Positions 1 through 7,740 of a stretch of 27,071 bases of DNA are shown here, piece by piece; position 1 is the stretch's first letter, and every line of letters begins with the position of its first letter. The DNA is from Flammeovirgaceae bacterium UBA2371 (GTDB lineage Bacteria > Bacteroidota > Bacteroidia > Cytophagales > Cyclobacteriaceae). Under the pieces are notes generated by a model. The model did no database searches. It was not told the origin of the DNA and saw only the letters and a program-made list of their open reading frames with translations. The stretch spans positions 1-27,071 of the forward strand of contig DDTF01000053.1 in assembly GCA_002345965.1 (NCBI GenBank). Reading direction: 5' to 3'. A program made the translations under genes and the position numbers.

Positions 1-1205
1 ACCACAGGAGCTACAACCACCGGACATCCACCCTGTGCATCTCCATGTGCCTCGTGTGCCGGCCATGCCGACTCAGCAATGGTGATGGTTTGAGGACTAT
101 TGCCAGGAGAAACATGGCAGATGGTCATCTGCTTTGGCTGACATACAAATGAAACGGTTTGGGTAGCCGTGCCCGCTGAGTTGGTGGCCTTGATCACAAA
201 GTGGGCTGTGCCGGTGACGTCTACATTGGTAACAGTAACGGTGTTCGCAGCAAATTCAAATGCTACGGGTTTACCATTTTGTGTAACGGTGATACTTTGT
301 TGGTCAGTAATGTTTTCCACCGTAGCTGTAACAGCTGCCTTGCAGTTGTCAACCGTGACCGGTGAAGTAGCAGGCGAAGTGATCCTTACCACGGGAGGCC
401 TTACCTGAAGTCGTTCAATCACCGGACAAGGACCTTGCGTATCACCATGCGCTTGGTGGGCGGGCCATTCATGGATTGGAATATCTATTGCCCGATCACT
501 TTGACCCTGAGCACGATGACAAATGGTAATCATCTGCACTGGTGGCTGACAAACGAAAGAGATGGTTTTAGTTGCCTGACCGGCACTATTTTTGGCTACG
601 ATTACAAAATTGGCGGTGCCTGTAAAGTTGACGTTTGAAACTGTGAGTGTGTTCCCTGTGAACTCAAATACAATCGGTGTTCTGTCGCGCATTACAGCAA
701 TACCTAGTTTGCTTGAAATGTTTTCTACGGTCGCCCTGATTGAAGCACTGCAATTTTCCAATGTTACCGTAGATGTGGTCGGAGAATGAATAGTAATGAC
801 CGGAGTTTGTTCTTTAGGACTTTCAGCCGGAGGACATTCTCCCTGTGAATCACCATGTGACTGATGCGTAGCCCATTCGGTGGCTGGAATTTCAATGGTC
901 TGATAATTATTACCCGGAGCTTGATGACAAATCGTGATCATTTCCACTTTAGGTTGGCAAACAAAAGAAACAGTTTCGTTAACGGTACCCGCACTATTTT
1001 TTGCTGTAATTACAAAATGGGTTGCACCACTAAAGTTGACATCGGAAACAGTAAGTGTTTGTCCTGAAAATTCAAATGCAATCGGTATCCTGTCCTGAAG
1101 CACAGTAATTCCCTCCTTCTCATTTACATTTTCAACAATAGCCTTGATTGATGCGTTGCAATTTTCCAACGTTGTCGTTGCTGAAGCAGGTGATGTGATC
1201 CTTAT
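1..1205 (-). repeat. Three tandem 408-bp coding repeats (third cut by window edge)
   Basis: Equivalent codons (start of I-x-I-x-S-P) lie at 1205, 797 and 389 on the minus strand, giving an exact 408-bp (136-residue) period. Units span 798-1205, 390-797 and 1-389. The third is two residues shorter before its TICH motif. Each unit carries conserved cysteines (ENC, FVCQP, TICH, GxCP) and an AHxxHGD motif. Protein-level similarity is much clearer than DNA similarity, so the duplications are not recent. Confidence 0.85.
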
Positions 1206-2129
1206 GGCTGGAAGATTGGTGGTTGGTTCAGCGGGAGTAGACGGCACCACGGAAGTTCTACGGGGTGCAACCTGGGTTGTTGCAGGGCTTCCCCCTATGA
1301 GTTTGCCTATTCCGAAATTCACGCCAAACGAAGCATAATGGTAAATGTCATTTCTGGAATTGGATGTCCCATATTTATTTCCATCCAATAAATCTGTGCC
1401 TGTAAATCCAACCTTATGCTCAATGGCAAGTTGAACCCTACTACTAAGTTGAATTCCAAATCCCGCACCCACTGTTGGCGTAAAAGCCCATGACCTGGTA
1501 GCTCCACCTTCGCCATAAGTTTCATAGGTGTCATCCCTAAGGTCCTTCAACTCATTTTTAATATTGGTTCCATTGGAGCTGATAAGATCATAATCATATA
1601 AATTGCCGGAGGCATCGCGTTGATTCATTGAAGCGATGTAACCGGTACCACCTATTCCGCCAAATACATACAAATTGATTCTCGAAACGGCTCGCAGTCG
1701 ATTAAGAGAAATGATCACATTCCCTGAGATATCGCTTACGTCCGTTGAGTAGTTTTGAAAAACATAATCTTTTCCTCCTCCCAAAGAAGCATAATCTGGA
1801 TTCCCGGAAACCCCATTCAGTGAGGGGTTGTTTTGAATATTATAATCACGTGTGATCCCAAGGCCAAGCGATGTAGCTTTCAGATATTGTGCCCTGACAC
1901 CAATACCAAAAACACTGGTGTGGTTTCTGATGAAATGATAGTCAAAGGTGAGGCCAGAACCTGCCCCGGCAGCGGGTCTGATATCACTGCCTTGCCAAAA
2001 GCCACCAACGTTCAAACCAAGCCAGGCCTTTCGGTCCTTGTCAATAGCAACACTGGCACTCTGTCCATGCATGCTTGTTGTATAGCCAATGAAAATAATA
2101 AACAGGACAATCCGCATTACTGTGCTCAT
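1..2129 (-). CDS. Secreted surface protein: barrel-like N-terminus plus tandem Ig-like/CH-PGN repeats (3' end outside window)
   Basis: An open frame runs from ATG at 2129 off the left edge (709 codons, no stop), so the C-terminus is missing. A second in-frame ATG at 2117 gives an equally good signal peptide (MRIVLFIIFIGYTTSMHGQ). Residues ~25-285 are rich in alternating hydrophobic/polar strands and Gly/Asn turns, with motifs such as FGGIGGTGY, as in outer-membrane beta-barrels. A Pro/Thr-rich linker (~285-308) leads to three tandem units beginning at about residues 309, 445 and 581. Each has an Ig-like beta part (I-x-I-x-SP ... ENC ... FVCQP) and a short cysteine/histidine part with the pattern TICH-x3-GN/GQ ... 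AH-x2-HGD-x-QG-x-CP. I infer an outer-membrane or cell-surface protein; the function is unknown. The missing C-terminus could carry an OmpA-like or T9SS domain. Confidence 0.8.
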   Translation of the reverse strand, partial: MSTVMRIVLFIIFIGYTTSMHGQSASVAIDKDRKAWLGLNVGGFWQGSDIRPAAGAGSGLTFDYHFIRNHTSVFGIGVRAQYLKATSLGLGITRDYNIQNNPSLNGVSGNPDYASLGGGKDYVFQNYSTDVSDISGNVIISLNRLRAVSRINLYVFGGIGGTGYIASMNQRDASGNLYDYDLISSNGTNIKNELKDLRDDTYETYGEGGATRSWAFTPTVGAGFGIQLSSRVQLAIEHKVGFTGTDLLDGNKYGTSNSRNDIYHYASFGVNFGIGKLIGGSPATTQVAPRRTSVVPSTPAEPTTNLPAIRITSPASATTTLENCNASIKAIVENVNEKEGITVLQDRIPIAFEFSGQTLTVSDVNFSGATHFVITAKNSAGTVNETVSFVCQPKVEMITICHQAPGNNYQTIEIPATEWATHQSHGDSQGECPPAESPKEQTPVITIHSPTTSTVTLENCSASIRATVENISSKLGIAVMRDRTPIVFEFTGNTLTVSNVNFTGTANFVIVAKNSAGQATKTISFVCQPPVQMITICHRAQGQSDRAIDIPIHEWPAHQAHGDTQGPCPVIERLQVRPPVVRITSPATSPVTVDNCKAAVTATVENITDQQSITVTQNGKPVAFEFAANTVTVTNVDVTGTAHFVIKATNSAGTATQTVSFVCQPKQMTICHVSPGNSPQTITIAESAWPAHEAHGDAQGGCPVVVAPV

Positions 2130-2387
2130 TGCATTCAGGTTCGTTGAGGTAATTAGCACTACAAAAATTTAACCATTAAATGTAGTCATGTAATTAAGTG
2201 ATGCCAAATCTCTTTTTTAGTATAGTAACCCACTACAATAAGCCCCATCCCTCTGGGTGAATTCATTTATTCGGTAAGGCAGTTTCCGGTTTTAAACCAT
2301 TATATAAAAGCGCATTTGGCATGAATAAAAAAAGACCAGAGCAGTATGCTCTGGTCTTTTATCAATAAGATATTAAAGGCGAACTAA
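2130..2387. other. Intergenic region, terminator plus upstream region of the repeat protein
   Basis: This 258-bp non-coding stretch holds the hairpin terminator at 2330-2360 and the AT-rich upstream region of the minus-strand repeat protein. Only a weak -7 candidate is visible near 2155-2170. No small gene is supported. Confidence 0.5.
2330..2360 (-). terminator. Rho-independent terminator of the 6-TM membrane protein gene
   Basis: A perfect 14-bp inverted repeat (AAAAGACCAGAGCA / TGCTCTGGTCTTTT) with a 3-nt loop lies 28 bp past the stop of the gene ending at 2388. On the minus strand the stem is followed by a T-run, as expected for intrinsic termination. Because both arms have A/T ends it could act in both directions. 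Confidence 0.9.
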
Positions 2388-3131
2388 TCAGGCATCTGCC
2401 TCAGCAAGATTAAGCCCCTTGGTCAGCAGCGTTACCCCCATCAATACCAGCCAAATCACTTTCACGTGAAAAAGTGGCTTGTACAATTCAAAATTATCGG
2501 GTATGGCCAGAATCAAACCTACGGCTGATATTCCTAATAAAAAGGTGAGTCCACCCAACCACGTTGGGAAAAGCTTCCACTTAATAAATGCAAAACTCAG
2601 CAGCACCAAACCCACTCCTGAGAAGATGCGGCCAAAACGTACAAAACAGGTAACATATTGATTGGTAGACAAAATGCTGTCCATAAACACTGCGATCTCC
2701 TCCGCAGATTTGCCCGCAGTTTTACCTACACCCCATGCTCCAAAATTATAATAAAAGGCGGCCGCAATGGCCAATGTAAATGTGCCCACAATTACCATAC
2801 CTGCACCCGGCAACATCACCACCCTAAAGGGCTTCTTCGAGGCAATGGATACCAGGGCGAACATAGCGATGGCCATGGTCACCCATCCAAAAATATGAAT
2901 CCGGTACATCCATATCCAATACCAGACGCGTTCTCCAACCGCTTCAAAATCAGAGGCTACAATGTATTCTCCAATATGATGAGACGATAGGGCCCAGCCT
3001 CCCCACAACATAAGGGCTGCTGCAATAAATGACCACCCGGTGAACTTGGTTTCGAAATCCTGCTTCATAGACTTTTCAGTATTTTGGTATTCGGTAAACT
3101 TAGAGGTAAGAATATTAATCGTGTGTGACAT
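2388..3131 (-). CDS. Six-TM integral membrane protein of unknown function
   Basis: 247 residues from an ATG. About six hydrophobic segments are visible, roughly at residues 30-52, 72-94, 103-126, 157-180, 185-207 and 222-240, with a polar N-terminal ~25 residues. A possible later start is the Met at residue 22 (MKQDFETK). I see no catalytic or cofactor motif I can name, although a few His/Trp/Tyr residues sit near membrane edges (YWIWMYRIH). The gene is divergent from the sulfite-oxidase operon across only 72 bp, so shared control is plausible, and a terminator follows it. The family is not recognised. Confidence 0.75.
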   Translation of the reverse strand: MSHTINILTSKFTEYQNTEKSMKQDFETKFTGWSFIAAALMLWGGWALSSHHIGEYIVASDFEAVGERVWYWIWMYRIHIFGWVTMAIAMFALVSIASKKPFRVVMLPGAGMVIVGTFTLAIAAAFYYNFGAWGVGKTAGKSAEEIAVFMDSILSTNQYVTCFVRFGRIFSGVGLVLLSFAFIKWKLFPTWLGGLTFLLGISAVGLILAIPDNFELYKPLFHVKVIWLVLMGVTLLTKGLNLAEADA

Positions 3132-3203
3132 CAGTTACAGATCGCCAACTTTATCAGGTATACCTTGTAAAACGGATGCATTTGAACCTATAATTTATTC
3201 ACT

Positions 3204-4424
3204 TTGAAAAGGCGAGATTTTGTAAAAAAGGCCACACTCGGCTCGTTGGCTACATTGATTGGAGCTGAAATCGTATTTGGCGCCCGAATGCCAGAGGGTT
3301 ATCAACCGCTGGCATTGCAGGATCCGGATCCCTTCAAAATGTTCAGCAAGAACAAAGACATGGTGGTGCTCAACGACAAACCGTGGAACATGGAGGCGGC
3401 CGCCCACTTGCTCGATGATGACATCACCCCCAATGCCAGTATGTTCATCCGAAACAACGGATTGGTTCCTGAAAACATAGACGTGTCCAAATGGACACTG
3501 ACCATAGATGGCGAATCAGTAGTCAACAAAAAAACTTATACCCTGGCCGAACTCCAATCAAAGTTTGAGCACCACACCTATCAGTTAACCATAGAGTGTG
3601 GTGGCAACGGAAGAAGCGAATTCAACCCTCCGGCTCAGGGCAATCAATGGACTGTAGGCGCTGTGCATTGTGCCAGCTGGACCGGTGTGCGGCTTAGAGA
3701 TGTGTTGAAAGATGCAGGCATCAAAAACGATGCGGTGTACATTGGATTTCATGCGGCAGACCTGCACTTGAGCAGGGATGCAGGCAAAGAAGCCATTTCC
3801 AGAGGATGCCCCATGGCCAAAGCACTACAAGATGAAACCATTCTGGCCTTTAAAATGAACGGTGAAGACATTCCGTTTATTCACGGTCATCCCCTTCGTT
3901 TGATGGCAGGTGGCTGGCCTGCTTCCGTGTCCGGAAAGTGGCTCACTGGAATCAGCATTAGAAACAAAGTACATGATGGCTCCAAAATGACGGGAGATTC
4001 ATATAAGGTACCCTGCAAGCCCATTGCACCGGGCGAGACAGTGAAAGAAGAAGACCTGTGCATCATCGAATCGATGCCGGTGAAATCATTAATCACCTTT
4101 CCTAAATCCGGTGCGATGATCAAAGCGGGAACAGCACTGAATATCAGGGGACACGCCTGGGCGGGTGAACTGGAGGTGGCTAACATGGAGTACTCCATCG
4201 ACTTCGGATCCACCTGGAAACCAGCGGTATTGAAAAAGCCGGTCAATCGGCTGGCATGGCAACATTTTTCAGCCAAGGTGGAATTCCCGCAAAAAGGATA
4301 TTATGAGGTTTGGGCAAAAGCAACGGATACCAAAGGTATGGCTCAACCTATGTTGGTGCCCGGTTGGAACCCCAAAGGCTATTTAAATAATGCGTGTCAT
4401 AGAATTGCGGTAAAGGTAAACTAA
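3204..4424 (+). CDS. Tat-exported sulfite oxidase/dehydrogenase-family molybdopterin enzyme
   Basis: 406 residues beginning at a TTG codon; an in-frame stop at 3183 lies just upstream and there is no ATG, so TTG is the only start that keeps the twin-arginine signal (RRDFVKK, residues 3-9, then a hydrophobic stretch to ~27). The Moco-binding domain follows, with the family's molybdenum-ligand cysteine in ECGGNGR (Cys132) and a substrate-site region with HGHPLRL. A C-terminal beta-sandwich dimerisation domain starts near residue 290 (SLITFPKSG). Length is normal for periplasmic SorA/SorT-type enzymes, which oxidise sulfite to sulfate and pass electrons to cytochrome c. The next gene encodes such a cytochrome and overlaps by one base. 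Sulfite as substrate is inferred from family and context; other PF00174-family substrates remain possible. Confidence 0.88.
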   Translation: MKRRDFVKKATLGSLATLIGAEIVFGARMPEGYQPLALQDPDPFKMFSKNKDMVVLNDKPWNMEAAAHLLDDDITPNASMFIRNNGLVPENIDVSKWTLTIDGESVVNKKTYTLAELQSKFEHHTYQLTIECGGNGRSEFNPPAQGNQWTVGAVHCASWTGVRLRDVLKDAGIKNDAVYIGFHAADLHLSRDAGKEAISRGCPMAKALQDETILAFKMNGEDIPFIHGHPLRLMAGGWPASVSGKWLTGISIRNKVHDGSKMTGDSYKVPCKPIAPGETVKEEDLCIIESMPVKSLITFPKSGAMIKAGTALNIRGHAWAGELEVANMEYSIDFGSTWKPAVLKKPVNRLAWQHFSAKVEFPQKGYYEVWAKATDTKGMAQPMLVPGWNPKGYLNNACHRIAVKVN

Positions 4425-4915
4425 TGGCCAAGAAAGAGGATTTTCCTAACCTGATAACTAAAATATACAATTTGATGTTATTGGTAATAAGCCTGGTGAT
4501 TCTTGCGGGAGGCGCCCTGGTCTATTACGCCATTGATCCTGATTTCTCGGTGTTTCAGTTGCCATCAGCACCAATTGCAGCAACAGAAACCGTCAATGAG
4601 GTAGATGAACTAAATAAAATTGAAAATGGTATTCATGTAAGAACGGGTTTGGTGGATGCAGAAGGATTGATGACGGTAGTAAACAATTGCACCTATTGCC
4701 ACTCTGCCAAAATCATTTTGCAAAACAGGATGAATACCGACCGATGGAATGCCACCATCAAGTGGATGCAGGAAACACAAAACCTGGGCGACCTGGGTAG
4801 CAATCAGGAGGTGATCGTCAACTACCTGGTCACCAACTATCCGCCCAAGATGATTGGAAGACGTGAAATTTTGACAAACATAGATTGGTACGAATTAAAG
4901 ACTAACAATAATTAA
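4424..4915 (+). CDS. Membrane-anchored monoheme cytochrome c (SorB-like electron acceptor)
   Basis: 163 residues. One N-terminal TM anchor (about residues 14-36), then a soluble domain with a single CxxCH heme site (C89-T-Y-C92-H93). The following R-M-x-x-DRW-x-x-x-x-KWMQ pattern is typical of the cytochrome subunit of sulfite dehydrogenases; the axial Met is probably M103 or M115. Its ATG shares a base with the stop codon of the molybdoenzyme (TAATG), indicating translational coupling. The inferred role is to accept electrons from the molybdoenzyme on the periplasmic side and pass them to the respiratory chain. Confidence 0.85.
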   Translation: MAKKEDFPNLITKIYNLMLLVISLVILAGGALVYYAIDPDFSVFQLPSAPIAATETVNEVDELNKIENGIHVRTGLVDAEGLMTVVNNCTYCHSAKIILQNRMNTDRWNATIKWMQETQNLGDLGSNQEVIVNYLVTNYPPKMIGRREILTNIDWYELKTNNN

Positions 4916-4924
4916 TAGATAGAA

Positions 4925-5800
4925 ATGGGAAAGTATTTTGATGCATTTGTGGGAGCCTTTACAGGCACAATAGATTGGACGTGGAAATCCATCATTTTTC
5001 AGGTACCCTGGTACACCAATTACTTCTGGGGACTGGTAGTCATTTCCCTGGTGGTGTGGGGATTGGAAATTGCATTTCCATGGCGCAAGGAACAATCCAT
5101 CATCAGAAAAGATTTCTGGTTGGATGGTTTTTACATGTTCTTCAACTTCTTCATCTTCTCCATTGTGATCAGTGGCGTCTATACCAGTCTGGAATTATTA
5201 TTTGGAGAGTTCAACATTACCATGAAGAGCCTGGCGATTGTAGACATCTCCTCATGGCCTATGGCCGCACAGTTGATCGCGTTTTTTATTGTGCTTGATT
5301 TTGTACAATGGTTTACACACGTGTTGTTGCACAAATATCCGTTTCTATGGAAGTTCCACAAGGTACATCACAGTGTCAAGGAGATGGGATTTGCCGCCCA
5401 CCTGAGATACCACTGGATGGAGAACATCCTATACAAGCCCTTGAAGACATTCGGAGTGATGATCCTGGGAGGCTTTGAACCCCAACAGGCATACATCGTA
5501 CACTTCACCGCCATCACCATCGGTCATCTCAACCATGCCAATATTAAGATCACCTGGGGACCGCTGAAATACATTTTTAATAATCCGGTGATGCACTTGT
5601 ACCACCACGCCTACCTTTTGCCCAAAGGTAAGTATGGTGTAAACTATGGCATCAGCTTGAGTTTGTGGGACTATATTTTTAAAACTGACTACATACCTGA
5701 AGACAGTGGAAAAATAGAGATCGGCTTCAAGGGTGATGATCAATTTCCCAAAGACTTTATAGGACAAAATACCTACGGCTTTAAAAAGGGACAGCGTTAA
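4925..5800 (+). CDS. Fatty acid hydroxylase / sterol desaturase family membrane protein
   Basis: 291 residues with several hydrophobic segments (about 30-50, 68-90, 112-131, and a hairpin near 175-200). The di-iron histidine boxes of the superfamily are complete: HVLLH (132-136), HKVHH (145-149), HLNH (201-204) and HLYHH (224-228). Members of this family use O2 and two iron atoms to hydroxylate or desaturate lipid chains. The start lies 9 bp after the cytochrome gene, so it belongs to the same operon, an unexpected partner for a sulfite dehydrogenase. The actual lipid substrate is unknown. A strong hairpin follows the stop. Confidence 0.85.
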   Translation: MGKYFDAFVGAFTGTIDWTWKSIIFQVPWYTNYFWGLVVISLVVWGLEIAFPWRKEQSIIRKDFWLDGFYMFFNFFIFSIVISGVYTSLELLFGEFNITMKSLAIVDISSWPMAAQLIAFFIVLDFVQWFTHVLLHKYPFLWKFHKVHHSVKEMGFAAHLRYHWMENILYKPLKTFGVMILGGFEPQQAYIVHFTAITIGHLNHANIKITWGPLKYIFNNPVMHLYHHAYLLPKGKYGVNYGISLSLWDYIFKTDYIPEDSGKIEIGFKGDDQFPKDFIGQNTYGFKKGQR

Positions 5801-6024
5801 GTAAAACCAACAGTTCCTTGATGGCTTGTACACTGGTCTGCGAAGCACTTTACCGGGCTTCGCACCGGTGTATTCGTTCTTCCAATCCCGGAGCACCCTT
5901 GCCGCTGTCATATGTCATGATTTCGTTGGCTGCACAGCGATTAGCCTCCATCTTCCTATTAATATCCGATCAAAGGTTTTATCTTAGCAGGCCTAAACAA
6001 TATCTCAACCCAAACCTGTAAATT
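5801..6024. other. Intergenic region with strong hairpin and possible decayed minus-strand ORF
   Basis: This 224-bp gap contains the hairpin at 5831-5870. The minus strand reads with a protein-like composition from ATG at 5952 (preceded by AGGAAG): MEANRCAANEIMTYDSG and onward, but a TAA interrupts it after about 33 residues; the same frame then continues open for ~22 more. I cannot assign it to a family. The last ~70 bp would carry the promoter of the small lipoprotein gene. Confidence 0.35.
5831..5870 (+). terminator. Strong bulged hairpin after the molybdoenzyme operon, probable terminator
   Basis: TGCGAAGC (5839-5846) pairs with GCTTCGCA (5857-5864), and CACTGG outside it pairs with CCGGTG (one G-U) across a 2-nt bulge, about 14 pairs in total with a 10-nt loop. 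It lies 30 bp past the operon's last stop. The following tract (TATTCGTTCTTCC) is only moderately T-rich, so the terminator role is inferred. Confidence 0.5.
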
Positions 6025-6231
6025 ATGAAGTTCAAAAAGAGATTTTTCACCATTCTTTTCCTGTCGTTATTTTCTGTGGCAGCCCTTGTTTCCTGCGGTG
6101 GCAAACAGGCAGCAGACCAGACTGAAGGAGATCATCCTGCTGAATCTGCGGAGCATCCGGCAGCAGCGGACTCTACAGAACATCCTGCAGAGACCAACGA
6201 GCACCCTTCCGATTCTACCAATCAGCAGTAA
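6025..6231 (+). CDS. Small His/Pro/Glu-repeat lipoprotein
   Basis: 68 residues. N-terminal basic-hydrophobic signal ends in an SPII lipobox (LVSC, Cys at ~24), followed by Gly-Gly-Lys. The mature part is a low-complexity acidic tail built from short EHPA(E/D)-like units (DHPAES, EHPAAADST, EHPAETN, EHPSDST), so it is probably disordered, with regularly spaced histidines that could bind metal. The gene converges on the transglutaminase gene with only 6 bp between stops. No specific function can be given. Confidence 0.7.
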   Translation: MKFKKRFFTILFLSLFSVAALVSCGGKQAADQTEGDHPAESAEHPAAADSTEHPAETNEHPSDSTNQQ

Positions 6232-6237
6232 GGAAGT

Positions 6238-7587
6238 TTAGGCCGGTGGGTCGGATCGTTTAAATGAAAACGTTGTTTTCGTAGGGATTACCTGTCTGTT
6301 GATCTCAAGCACAGGATAAGCCAGAAAGTTGATGGCCCCGGATGACGGACCGGGCTCCACCTGAAGATCGCGCCCCCGGCTGAATTCAATTCTATTGGCA
6401 GGATGGTGGCCAAAATAATAGGTAGCCAAAGCAGAGTACTTGTTGGCTTCACTGATATCAATGGGCCACCATTTTCCTTCTGCATAAAACTCTGCCCAAC
6501 AGTGATAACCATCGATGCCTCCATCATTCCGCTCTGAAGGAATGGATGCCCCTACCGCAAACCTCGCGGGAATACCTACGGACCGTGCCAGTGAAATAAA
6601 ATAAGAATGAAACTCAGTGCAATTTCCTGTTTTAGAATCACAGGCATAATTGGCATCACCATTTCCATAGTTGCCAAACTTCATGTAGCGCATGTTGTCG
6701 ATCACATAATCATACAGGGCCCTCGCTTTGATGAGCGCACTGCCATCCCTTCCTTTGATGGCTTCATTCGCGATGGTGGCAAAGCGTCCTCCTACCGGCA
6801 TTAATCGATTTTCGGCAAGGTACATTTCATTCACAGGTCCTGCTTCATTTACAGGTCCTTTCTCCAGACGTTGTACCTGGTAGACAATTTCTACCACCTG
6901 ATTGCTTTGTGCTGGCCCCGGCTGCAGGTACATAATGGTGTTGTTGTTCACGTTGTCATACAGCAGTTGGTAGTCAACAGGCGCATCTGTAGACGTGATG
7001 GTGATGGTTTGGTAGTCGTCTGAAATGGCAATAGGTATCCACATGCTGGCCTGCTCTTTCAATTCAGGCAGTTGCACGCGGTAATAAAATTCAAAGGCAT
7101 CACTTCCTTCTATCACACCCAGCAAACGGGTAGAAGCTTCCTTTACCGGAACGCGATCCCACGTTTTATCAGGTTGTTGTTTCCACGCGTAGTAGGGTTT
7201 GCCATTGAGTTTGTGTACACTGGTGCTGGTCACCTTCATATTGCCCGGTTGCCCCTCCATAAAAAAGTCTACATCGTACACGTCACCGCTGATGTCGGCC
7301 AGGTCTACGCAGGCAAAGTGATTGTTGGGTCCCAGGTTGGCCAGGTATTCGGTATGCACCCGCACCAACTTCATGCGAAATTCCTTGCCCCTGTCCTTCA
7401 CATGAAAGTAGCCCCCCTCTTCCCTGGTCTTCTTGGCGATGAAGTCTTTGATGCCCGATTCAATTTCCTCGATGGCTACCCTTTTGCCATTGACATTTTG
7501 CTTCTCCTGTGTTTCTTTTTTTCCACTGCAGGAAGTAAGTGTCAATACCAGGATAACAGAAATGATTTTGAATGCTTGCTTTACCAT
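6238..7587 (-). CDS. Transglutaminase-like lipoprotein with N-terminal Bacteroidota domain
   Basis: 449 residues from ATG at 7587. A frame-open start 36 bp upstream exists (7623), but 7587 gives the proper lipoprotein signal MVKQAFKIISVILVLTLTSC with the lipid-anchored Cys at 20. Residues ~30-150 form a small domain (HFACVDL ... YDVDFFMEG) that I know as a stand-alone module in Bacteroidota. The middle is a beta-rich region, and residues ~270-400 form the transglutaminase-like fold with a plausible triad Cys323 (GNCTEFH), His362 (YHCWAEF) and Asp377 (WPIDIS). Such proteins act as cysteine proteases or cross-linking enzymes on the periplasmic or surface side; the substrate is unknown. A perfect TAnnTTTG box (TATGTTTG, 7711-7718, minus strand) could be its -7 element, leaving a ~120-nt leader. 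Confidence 0.85.
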   Translation of the reverse strand: MVKQAFKIISVILVLTLTSCSGKKETQEKQNVNGKRVAIEEIESGIKDFIAKKTREEGGYFHVKDRGKEFRMKLVRVHTEYLANLGPNNHFACVDLADISGDVYDVDFFMEGQPGNMKVTSTSVHKLNGKPYYAWKQQPDKTWDRVPVKEASTRLLGVIEGSDAFEFYYRVQLPELKEQASMWIPIAISDDYQTITITSTDAPVDYQLLYDNVNNNTIMYLQPGPAQSNQVVEIVYQVQRLEKGPVNEAGPVNEMYLAENRLMPVGGRFATIANEAIKGRDGSALIKARALYDYVIDNMRYMKFGNYGNGDANYACDSKTGNCTEFHSYFISLARSVGIPARFAVGASIPSERNDGGIDGYHCWAEFYAEGKWWPIDISEANKYSALATYYFGHHPANRIEFSRGRDLQVEPGPSSGAINFLAYPVLEINRQVIPTKTTFSFKRSDPPA

Positions 7588-7740
7588 TTTTAAATATAAT
7601 AAACTCAGGATTGGATTACGCACTGTAGAAAGGGTGAATTTTATTTGTCATCACATCACCTATTCCGAATCATTGAACCAGTAAGATGGCGCAAATGAAA
7701 TGTTCTCATGCAAACATAACAGGAAGGATAACATTGAAAG

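Noticed and set aside
169..1534. Several ORFs of 60-80 codons on both strands over the left end
   Set aside because: They are shadows of the repeat protein: the minus-strand frame from 2129 is open across the whole region and carries a signal peptide and periodic repeats.
5839..5900. A tRNA-like structure near the hairpin
   Set aside because: The stem-loop cannot be extended to a cloverleaf and no TTCGA-type T-loop with acceptor stem is present.
5429..5911. A 160-residue minus-strand ORF
   Set aside because: Two thirds of it lies antisense to the hydroxylase gene, whose histidine boxes and length are complete; the ORF has no recognisable motif.
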